Source: JANXQG01 sp037147235 | GTDB lineage: Bacteria; Planctomycetota; Planctomycetia; Pirellulales; Thermoguttaceae | Length of the DNA: 5,440 nt | Direction: 5' to 3' | Assembly (NCBI GenBank): GCA_037147235.1 | Contig: JBAWVO010000383.1 | Span: 1-5,440, forward strand | Part shown: in pieces, positions 1 to 4,491 of the stretch | Layout: each line of letters begins with the position of its first letter | Numbering within the stretch: the stretch's first letter is position 1 | Notes under the pieces: generated by a model | Told to the model about the DNA's origin: nothing | Seen by the model: the letters and a program-made list of their open reading frames with translations, nothing else | Database searches by the model: none | Made by a program: the position numbers and the translations under genes

Positions 1-62
1 AATCCCTAATCCCTAATCCCTAATCCCTAATCCCTAATCCCTAATCCCTAATCCCTAATCCC
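1..62. repeat. AATCCCT heptamer tandem array
   Basis: Eight perfect tandem copies of AATCCCT fill positions 1-56, followed by a partial copy (AATCCC, 57-62). The array is cut by the window edge, so its true length is unknown. The complementary strand reads GGGATTA repeatedly, giving regularly spaced GGG runs with 4-base loops, which is the pattern of a potential G-quadruplex; the + strand is the matching C-rich strand. The array ends only 10 bases before the start codon at 73 and takes the place where a ribosome binding site and leader would normally lie. It has the same 7-base period as the array at 3613-3672 but a different unit. Confidence 0.97.
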
Positions 63-72
63 CCCAATTCCC

Positions 73-942
73 ATGCCAATCTCCAATCTCACCATCATCG
101 GCGAATCGATCAACGATTCCGTTCCATCCACCAAACAGATTTTTGACGCGGGCAACATTGACGGGCTACTGGAGCTGGCCCGTTTTCAGGACGAAAAGGG
201 TGCCGCCTACATCGACGTCAACATTGGTGCGCGGCCAGCGGAGTTCATGGCTGAAATGGTTCGTAAAATCCAGGCTGTGACTTCCAAGCCGCTTTCGATC
301 GACACACCCGATCCGCAAATTGCTCGTGCCGGGCTGGAAGCCTACGATCCGGCCCAAGCCGGCGGCCGGCGGCCGATCCTGAATTCCATTAGTCCGTTGC
401 GAATGGATATGTTCGATCTGTACGCGATCCAGCCTTTCCGGCCCATCCTTTTAGTTTCCGAGCAGGTGGTTGACGGCGAATCGAAGTCATGCCACACCGC
501 GGAAGAAACCTATCGTGCAGCCCAAGCCATCGTCAAAATCTTCAAGGACCGCTGTCCTGGCGCAAGCAATGACGATTGCATCATCGATCCCGGCATTGCC
601 CCCATTGGCAGCGATACGGAAGGTAATCTCCATCGTCTGATCGGAGCACTGAAGTTAATCCACGCCGACCCGGCCTTCGCGGGCGTACATGCCTCCGTGG
701 GGCTGAGCAATTTCACCGTCATGCTACCTGCCAAGCGGGCCAACGGCGAACCGGTCAAGGGCCCCTTGGAAAGTGCCTTCTTGACCGCGGCCATGCCGCT
801 GGGACTCGATATGGTCATCGGTTCGGTCAAGCGGAACTATGACCTCTTGCCACCTGAGCACCCGGCCATGCAATGCATTAATGAGTGCCTGAAGCTGGAG
901 GGTTTTGACGTACTGATGCGCGTGCGGGAGTTTTACGCATGA
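73..942 (+). CDS. Methyltetrahydrofolate:corrinoid methyltransferase (AcsE/MeTr-like, pterin-binding domain)
   Basis: This 289-residue cytosolic protein has the TIM-barrel layout of the pterin-binding (DHPS-like) family. Visible motifs are IGESIN near residues 9-14, DVNIGARP at 48-55, SIDTPDP at 75-81, N104 in LNSIS, DPGIAPIGSD at 172-181 and GLSNFTVMLPAKR at 210-222. D77, N104, D172 and N213 fit the positions of the folate-binding Asp and Asn residues of acetogen MeTr. Members transfer the methyl group of methyl-THF to a cob(I)alamin protein, or the reverse; AcsE does this for the corrinoid iron-sulfur protein, and MetH carries the same domain. The protein is slightly longer than the roughly 262-residue acetogen enzyme. 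An in-frame TAA at 49-51 and the lack of another Met before residue 59 fix the ATG at 73, which has no Shine-Dalgarno site. Its corrinoid partner is not in the window, so the exact role (Wood-Ljungdahl methyl branch, methionine synthesis or methylamine/betaine use) is open. Dihydropteroate synthase is less likely because the GLSN and IGESIN motifs are of methyltransferase type. Confidence 0.87.
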   Translation: MPISNLTIIGESINDSVPSTKQIFDAGNIDGLLELARFQDEKGAAYIDVNIGARPAEFMAEMVRKIQAVTSKPLSIDTPDPQIARAGLEAYDPAQAGGRRPILNSISPLRMDMFDLYAIQPFRPILLVSEQVVDGESKSCHTAEETYRAAQAIVKIFKDRCPGASNDDCIIDPGIAPIGSDTEGNLHRLIGALKLIHADPAFAGVHASVGLSNFTVMLPAKRANGEPVKGPLESAFLTAAMPLGLDMVIGSVKRNYDLLPPEHPAMQCINECLKLEGFDVLMRVREFYA

Positions 943-1120
943 CTGTGAATTCGCAAAGTCCAAATATTCCCTCGGCGGTCGTCAAATAGAAAAATCTGGC
1001 TTCCGAAGATAGGCAAATGTGGGGTCTCGCTGTACTCAACGCCACCTAGCCTGCCATTTTCTCGGATTTGCTGATAGCCTTTAAGGATGCTCGCGGAAAA
1101 GGTTAAAGTTAGTTATAATT
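943..1120. other. Intergenic gap with a start-less minus-strand open frame
   Basis: No convincing gene lies in these 178 bases. Two weak traces are present. On the minus strand, a 59-codon stretch without a stop (1112 down to 933, closing with TAA at 933-935) overlaps the end of the upstream gene tail to tail. Its last residues read IFLFDDRRGNIWTLRIHSHA, but it has no ATG, GTG or TTG start in its first part, so at best it is a gene remnant. On the plus strand, an ATGA overlap at 939 opens a 16-codon stub ending at TAG 987-989. I see no hairpin followed by a T-run that would act as a terminator. Confidence 0.5.
1114..1119 (+). promoter_or_regulatory. Possible -10 box (TATAAT) next to the 1121 gene
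   Basis: The hexamer TATAAT is a perfect match to the sigma-70 -10 consensus in a locally AT-rich stretch (1101-1120). No recognisable -35 box lies 16-18 bases upstream. The box ends one base before the ATG at 1121, so transcription from it would begin just inside the assigned start codon. It may therefore be a chance match, or the true translation start of the next gene may lie slightly downstream. Confidence 0.25.
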
Positions 1121-1423
1121 ATGGAGGACGCAGAACTGTTCAATGTCGATCCGGGGACGCTGCACCTGCCCCCATCTCGGGAATGCGGCGCAGATCCGGT
1201 GAAGCTTCAGCGGCAAATCGTGCGATATGGTCCGTCGATGACCGGGAGGCCGGCCTTGATTGTTTTTCAGTGTTCCGATGATGAGTTAATAATTTACGAT
1301 GGTGTGACTCGTGCGACGCGTATCGCGAAACTCCGACCAGGACAAACGGTCATGGTCGAGGTGATAGGCAAATTACGGTATCCAGGTGGGAACCTTCCGA
1401 CTGTAAAAGAGCGACTACCATGA
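1121..1423 (+). CDS. Small protein of unknown function, faintly ParB/sulfiredoxin-like
   Basis: This 100-residue soluble protein has no signal peptide or membrane segment. I cannot name it. The region IIYDGVTRATRIAKLRPG (residues 57-74) recalls the DGxxRxxA core of ParB/sulfiredoxin-fold domains, preceded by a predicted beta strand (PALIVFQCSDDELIIYDG) that also fits that fold; this is a weak resemblance seen by eye. The N-terminal part LHLPPSRECGADPVKLQRQI would suit a substrate-binding segment. An in-frame TAA at 1082-1084 with no other ATG between supports the start at 1121. There is no upstream Shine-Dalgarno site, and a GGAGG lies inside the gene at 1123-1127, which would suit a CTG start at 1136. 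Its stop overlaps the next gene's start (ATGATG at 1420-1425), so the two are probably translated together. I have the impression that this pair recurs in planctomycetes, but that needs a search. Confidence 0.72.
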   Translation: MEDAELFNVDPGTLHLPPSRECGADPVKLQRQIVRYGPSMTGRPALIVFQCSDDELIIYDGVTRATRIAKLRPGQTVMVEVIGKLRYPGGNLPTVKERLP

Positions 1424-1635
1424 TGACTCCCGTGCGACAAGAAGCGATCCGGGTCTTAGCTGAAATTGGTGAGTTGGCACCAGAAGTGCGCCTCGGCCAA
1501 ATCGTAGTGAACCTTTCCTATATAGCTCGAGGTTTGACCACCGAGTCGATCTGGGACATGGAGGACAACGAATTGCTTGAGGCGGCACGGACGCATTTGG
1601 AGCAGTTGCAGTCACGGCAGCATGCGGCGGTTTGA
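1420..1635 (+). CDS. Small helical protein of unknown function, partner of the preceding gene
   Basis: This 71-residue protein appears almost entirely helical. Notable segments are VRQEAIRVLAEIGELAPEVR (residues 5-24), LGQIVVNLSYIARG (25-38) and an acidic stretch SIWDMEDNELLEAARTHLEQL (43-63). I see no catalytic motif and no DNA-binding signature that I can name. The start is either ATG 1420, with a 4-base ATGA overlap with the upstream stop, or ATG 1423, with a 1-base overlap; both imply translational coupling. The size and tight overlap resemble toxin-antitoxin or other two-protein modules, but neither protein matches a toxin or antitoxin family I recognise, so a stable complex between the two products is an inference. 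A 120-base gap separates it from fhs. Confidence 0.72.
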   Translation: MMTPVRQEAIRVLAEIGELAPEVRLGQIVVNLSYIARGLTTESIWDMEDNELLEAARTHLEQLQSRQHAAV

Positions 1636-1676
1636 AGCGATACAAAGCACTCGCCCCTAGGACTGAAAACACCATC

Positions 1677-1690
1677 CACAGTAAACTGTG
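1677..1690. promoter_or_regulatory. Perfect 6+2+6 dyad upstream of fhs, possible operator
   Basis: CACAGT-AA-ACTGTG is a perfect palindrome 65 bases before the fhs start codon. It lies just upstream of an AT-rich run (1691-1720) that contains TATTAT at 1707-1712, a passable -10 box. The matching -35 position falls within the right half of the dyad, which would suit a repressor site, but no good -35 hexamer is visible. As a hairpin it would be a weak 5-bp stem with a TAAA loop and no following T-run, so a terminator for the upstream pair is unlikely. Confidence 0.3.
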
Positions 1691-1755
1691 TGTTTCTGAA
1701 TATTTGTATTATTGTTATGGTCGTGGTCACTACGCCTCTCCGCTGAAAGATTACC

Positions 1756-3447
1756 ATGTCTGACGTTTCCCGCCTGTTACCCCCCGATATTGAAATTGCC
1801 CGCCGAGCACCGATTCGGCCGATCGAGAAAATTGCCGAGAGACTCGGGATTGTGGGCGATGATCTGGAACGCTACGGCAAGTACAAAGCCAAGGTCTCCT
1901 TGGATCTCTATCATCGGCTGCAAGACCAACCGACCGGCAAGCTGATTCTTGTGACCGCCATTACGCCCACGCCTGCCGGCGAAGGCAAAACGACCACTAG
2001 CATTGGCCTCTGCGACGGGTTGAATCGCATCGGCAAGCAGGCCAGCGTCTGTCTCCGCGAGCCTTCGCTGGGGCCGTGCTTTGGCATGAAGGGTGGTGCT
2101 GCCGGCGGCGGCAACGCGCAGGTTATCCCCATGGAGGACATCAACCTCCATTTCACCGGCGATTTCCACGCCATCGGGCTGGCCCACAATCTTCTGGCAG
2201 CGATGCTGGACAACCACATCCATCACGGCAACGCCCTGGGAATCGATCTACGGCGGATCGTTTGGAAGCGGGTTCTCGACATGAACGACCGGGCCTTGCG
2301 AGACATCATCGTCGGCCTGGGCGGGGTAAACAACTCGATGCCTCGGGAAGGTGGATTTGACATCACCGTCGCTTCCGAGGTCATGGCGTGCTTCTGCCTC
2401 TCCGAGTCGCTGGTGGAACTGCGCCAGCGGCTGGGTCGGATGATTGTCGCTTATAGCCGAGACCGCAAACCAATCACCGCGGCCGATCTTAAAGCCCACG
2501 GTGCCATGACGGTTCTGCTGAAGGAAGCCCTCAAGCCGAACCTCGTACAAACGCTCGAAGGCAATCCGGCCTTCATTCACGGCGGGCCATTCGCCAACAT
2601 CGCCCACGGCTGCAATAGCGTGCTGGCGACGAAGCTTTCGATGCGGCTTTCGGAGTATACGGTGACCGAGGCCGGTTTTGGTGCCGACCTGGGTGCCGAG
2701 AAGTTCCTAAACATCAAGTGCCGCAAGGCCGGTATTAAGCCCGACGCCGTAGTGATCGTGGCGACCGTGCGTGCCCTGAAGCTGCACGGTGGCGTGCCGC
2801 TCAAGGAGCTTTTCAAGCCGAATGTTGAAGCATTGGACAAAGGCGTCGAGAATCTCAAGAAGCATATCGAGAATATCCATCGCTTCGGCCTGCCGGTGGT
2901 CGTGGCCATCAACCACTTCTCCAACGATACCGACCCGGAAATCCAGTTCATTCGCGACAAGTGCGCCCATCTTTCCGTGAAGATTGTTCGTGCCGAGCAT
3001 TGGCTGCGCGGCGGCGAGGGTGCTCAGGATCTGGCCAAGGCCGTGGTCGAAGTCATTGAGGGCACCAAGACCGACTTTTCCCTGCTCTATCCCGATACCT
3101 GCACGCTCTGGCAGAAGGTCGGCATTATCTGCCGCGAAATCTATGGCGCGACCGATGTCCTGGCCGACAAGAAGCTCCGCGAGAAGTTTCAGCAACTTCA
3201 GGACGCCGGCTTCGGCCATCTGCCCATCTGCATGGCAAAAACGCAGTATTCTCTCTCCTCAGACCCGGGCCTTGTGGGGCGACCCAAGAACTTCGATCTG
3301 CCCCTGCGCGACGTGATGGTTTCCGCCGGGGCCGGCTTCGTGGTCGTCCTCACCGGCGACATCATGACCATGCCCGGACTGCCAAAACTCCCCGCCGCCG
3401 AGACCATCGATATCGATGAGAACGGACAGACGGTAGGGCTGTTCTAA
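1756..3447 (+). CDS. fhs: Formate-tetrahydrofolate ligase (10-formyl-THF synthetase)
   Basis: This enzyme joins formate to tetrahydrofolate with ATP, giving 10-formyl-THF for purine synthesis, formate assimilation or the methyl branch of the Wood-Ljungdahl pathway. The 563-residue chain matches the usual length of about 555-560. Visible motifs are the ATP loop TPTPAGEGKTT (residues 70-80, K78), REPSLGP then GMKGGAAGGGN (101-107, 110-120; the first family signature), VATVRALKLHGG (335-346; the second signature), NHFSNDTDPE (386-395) and EHWLRGGEGA (414-423). The spacings K78-R101 and K78-W416 equal those of K74-R97 and K74-W412 in the Moorella enzyme as I recall it, so the active site appears intact. 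The C-terminal GDIMTMPGLPK (534-544) is also typical. The ATG at 1756 is the natural start, preceded by only a weak purine stretch (GAAAGA). No frameshift or missing motif is seen. The direction of use, formate fixing or formate release, cannot be told from sequence. Confidence 0.98.
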   Translation: MSDVSRLLPPDIEIARRAPIRPIEKIAERLGIVGDDLERYGKYKAKVSLDLYHRLQDQPTGKLILVTAITPTPAGEGKTTTSIGLCDGLNRIGKQASVCLREPSLGPCFGMKGGAAGGGNAQVIPMEDINLHFTGDFHAIGLAHNLLAAMLDNHIHHGNALGIDLRRIVWKRVLDMNDRALRDIIVGLGGVNNSMPREGGFDITVASEVMACFCLSESLVELRQRLGRMIVAYSRDRKPITAADLKAHGAMTVLLKEALKPNLVQTLEGNPAFIHGGPFANIAHGCNSVLATKLSMRLSEYTVTEAGFGADLGAEKFLNIKCRKAGIKPDAVVIVATVRALKLHGGVPLKELFKPNVEALDKGVENLKKHIENIHRFGLPVVVAINHFSNDTDPEIQFIRDKCAHLSVKIVRAEHWLRGGEGAQDLAKAVVEVIEGTKTDFSLLYPDTCTLWQKVGIICREIYGATDVLADKKLREKFQQLQDAGFGHLPICMAKTQYSLSSDPGLVGRPKNFDLPLRDVMVSAGAGFVVVLTGDIMTMPGLPKLPAAETIDIDENGQTVGLF

Positions 3448-3464
3448 TTTCAAAGTGCCGGTGA

Positions 3465-3605
3465 ATGAGTTGCATACGCGGCCATTTGCCTCGGAGCAAA
3501 GCCGAGATCGACGCCGAGATCGCATCTCTCCGCAATGAGGCTGAAGAGGAGATGCTCGCGAGGGGAATCGAGCCTATTTCATACCCGCTGAAACCATTAC
3601 ATTGA
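3465..3605 (+). CDS. Small 46-residue acidic helical protein, unknown function
   Basis: This short frame begins 17 bases after the fhs stop. It runs from an ATG that immediately follows an in-frame TGA (3462-3464) to a TGA at 3603-3605. The product starts MSCIRGHLPRSKAEIDAEIA, continues with an acidic charged helix (SLRNEAEEEMLARG, residues 21-34) and ends IEPISYPLKPLH. The third-codon-position GC bias over codons 10-34 and the amphipathic helix pattern look like real coding sequence rather than chance. I know no family for it; it could be a genuine small protein co-transcribed with fhs, or the tail of a decayed gene. A GGTGA touches the start codon, too close to act as a normal ribosome binding site. 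It ends 7 bases before the heptamer array. Confidence 0.5.
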   Translation: MSCIRGHLPRSKAEIDAEIASLRNEAEEEMLARGIEPISYPLKPLH

Positions 3606-3612
3606 TACTAGC

Positions 3613-3672
3613 CTCGGTACTCAGTACTCAGTACTCGGTACTCGGTACTCGGTACTCGGTATTCGGTATTCG
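3613..3672. repeat. CTCGGTA/CTCAGTA heptamer tandem array
   Basis: Eight consecutive heptamers plus a partial ninth (TTCG) occupy 3613-3672. In order they are CTCGGTA, CTCAGTA twice, CTCGGTA four times, TTCGGTA, then TTCG. The variants differ by single C/T or G/A transitions and are grouped rather than mixed, consistent with growth by slippage or unequal exchange. Because 7 is not a multiple of 3 and the main unit contains no stop codon on either strand, the array is open in all frames and creates spurious long frames on both strands. It lies 38 bases before the four-helix-bundle gene, and its CTCAGTA part is repeated in inverted orientation after that gene. Confidence 0.97.
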
Positions 3673-3688
3673 TAAACAACTCATTCCA

Positions 3689-3702
3689 CATCCTTTTGGA
3701 TG
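3689..3702 (+). other. Small hairpin before the four-helix-bundle gene
   Basis: CATCC-TTTT-GGATG forms a 5-bp stem with a 4-base loop ending 8 bases before the ATG at 3711. It sits where a ribosome binding site would be expected; none is visible. It could influence translation initiation, but such short stems also occur by chance. Confidence 0.2.
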
Positions 3703-3710
3703 CATAAATC

Positions 3711-4202
3711 ATGACCGCCGTACGAAACTTCACGGACTTGTATTTCTGGCAGCGGGCAAGACAGTGGTCCAAGAGTATCTTCAAGTTGACTGGCCGAAAG
3801 CCGTTTTGCAACGATTGCCGACTGGTCGTGCAGATCAATGATTCTTCCGAATCGGTTCATGTGAACATTGCCGAGGGTTTTGGACGAGGAACCCAGGCGG
3901 TGTTTGTTCCATTTTTAGGTTATTCCATCGGCAGTTTGAACGAGACGCAATCGCACCTCTGTGCCGCGCATGATCGCGAATACGTGACGAAAGATGAATT
4001 CGGCCAATTGTTTCAGGAAGGGACGGAGATCCGCAAGATGACGGTCGGTTTTATCACGTCGATGGTTCGGCCGGGATCGGGCGTCAAAAACATGTGCAAG
4101 ACGATCAGTTGGACCGAGCACGTATGGCAACGGTACGAGCAGATCACCGGCCAGCCGCGTCCCGAAATCTTCCAGCGCCCGAAGGGGGACGAAGAAGAAT
4201 AA
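3711..4202 (+). CDS. Four-helix-bundle protein (S23 / 23S rRNA intervening-sequence protein / Avd-like family)
   Basis: The 163-residue product matches the four-helix-bundle family first seen encoded in 23S rRNA intervening sequences and related to the Avd accessory protein of diversity-generating retroelements. Family hallmarks visible are the N-terminal FTDLYFWQRARQWSKSIFKL (residues 7-26), the first-to-second helix segment PFCNDCRLVVQINDSSESV (31-49), the signature VNIAEGFGRG (51-60) and the third helix FVPFLGYSIGSLNETQSHL (65-83). Avd binds nucleic acid through a basic barrel-shaped pentamer; the biochemical role of free-standing members is unknown. Most family members have about 110-130 residues; this one adds some 40 residues after about residue 120, ending in an acidic tail (GDEEE). 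An in-frame TAA at 3705-3707 fixes the start at ATG 3711. There is no Shine-Dalgarno site. No 23S rRNA, reverse transcriptase or variable-repeat pair is nearby, so neither the rRNA-insert nor the retroelement setting applies here. Inverted heptamer repeats flank it. Confidence 0.88.
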   Translation: MTAVRNFTDLYFWQRARQWSKSIFKLTGRKPFCNDCRLVVQINDSSESVHVNIAEGFGRGTQAVFVPFLGYSIGSLNETQSHLCAAHDREYVTKDEFGQLFQEGTEIRKMTVGFITSMVRPGSGVKNMCKTISWTEHVWQRYEQITGQPRPEIFQRPKGDEEE

Positions 4203-4204
4203 AA

Positions 4205-4220
4205 AGTACTGAGTACTGAG
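4205..4220. repeat. Inverted heptamer copy after the four-helix-bundle gene
   Basis: AGTACTGAGTACTGAG is just over two heptamer units and is the exact reverse complement of 3620-3635. It begins 2 bases after the TAA stop codon. The surrounding bases (an A-run before, CAAATATATG after) do not continue the match on either side. It is much shorter than the upstream array, so the two arms have changed length independently. Confidence 0.9.
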
Positions 4221-4491
4221 CAAATATATGCCCGCTTCACTTCCGATCTTGTAGCATCCGCCACAGAACCTGGAAAACGAAATAACGTCGGACATCGCTC
4301 CACAAGCCGTCAAACTTTAGCCTTTGACAATCAGCGAACCATGGTTGCCTGCCATTGAACATGCCCACCCTCGCTCGCTGTTTGCGCAGTCGGCATCCTT
4401 GCGTCATTTCCCCGCGTCCCGTAAAATCAGACTTGCATACAACGATTTCCGCATTTCCCTTGCGATTCCTATCTGCCCGAAAGTCTCAATC
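4221..4491. other. Non-coding gap before the homocysteine methyltransferase gene
   Basis: These 271 bases hold no gene I can support. An open frame in phase with the downstream gene extends back to a TTG at 4324, but the 56 extra residues have no in-frame ATG, no family similarity and a composition unlike the enzyme, so I treat them as untranslated. I see no tandem repeat, tRNA or strong terminator. A candidate promoter is listed separately. Confidence 0.6.
4399..4427 (+). promoter_or_regulatory. Candidate sigma-70-type promoter for the homocysteine methyltransferase gene
   Basis: TTGCGT at 4399-4404 and TAAAAT at 4422-4427 are separated by exactly 17 bases. The -10 box matches the consensus at 5 of 6 positions, the -35 box at only 3 of 6. 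Transcription would start near 4434, giving a leader of about 58 bases before the ATG at 4492. This supports separate expression from the upstream unit and an ATG start at 4492 rather than the TTG at 4324, which would lie outside the transcript. Confidence 0.35.

Larger units (their letters stand above)
3613..4220 (+). mobile_element. Candidate repeat-bounded unit carrying a four-helix-bundle gene
   Basis: A single gene (3711-4202) is bracketed by heptamer repeats in opposite orientation. The 16 bases CTCAGTACTCAGTACT at 3620-3635 have a perfect reverse complement at 4205-4220, only 2 bases after the stop codon. This terminal-inverted-repeat layout around one gene suggests a unit that moves or is exchanged as a block. 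No transposase, reverse transcriptase or integrase is present, and I find no flanking target duplication, so any movement would need a helper in trans or proceed by recombination between repeats. The match benefits from the self-complementary core AGTACT, which makes the inverted relation easier to obtain by chance once repeats exist on both sides. The mobile status is inference; the repeat geometry is seen directly. Confidence 0.4.

Noticed and set aside
1..62. CRISPR array or telomere repeat
   Set aside because: There are no spacers and the unit is only 7 bases in direct tandem. The resemblance to eukaryotic telomere repeats is superficial, since bacterial genes follow immediately.
1087..1281. 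A 64-codon frame starting at ATG 1087
   Set aside because: It overlaps the better-supported 1121 gene in another phase, is rich in Arg, Ser and Ala as expected of an out-of-phase reading, and lacks the coupled overlap with 1420.
1777..2226. Minus-strand frame of 149 codons opposite fhs, and similar antisense frames opposite the other enzymes
   Set aside because: They lie opposite strongly conserved enzymes and arise from GC-biased codon use; none shows a motif or a plausible start context.
3602..3841. Long frames on both strands running through the heptamer array (about 76-79 codons)
   Set aside because: The array unit lacks stop codons in the relevant frames, so it produces artificial periodic peptides such as YSVLGTR. 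Both frames overlap the true four-helix-bundle gene and lack any family features.
3711..4202. Diversity-generating retroelement or 23S rRNA intervening sequence
   Set aside because: The protein family fits, but there is no reverse transcriptase, no template/variable repeat pair and no 23S rRNA sequence in the window.
4324..4491. Extended N terminus of the homocysteine methyltransferase from a TTG start
   Set aside because: The added 56 residues have no similarity to the family and no in-frame ATG, and a promoter candidate lies inside the stretch. ATG 4492 gives the expected N terminus.
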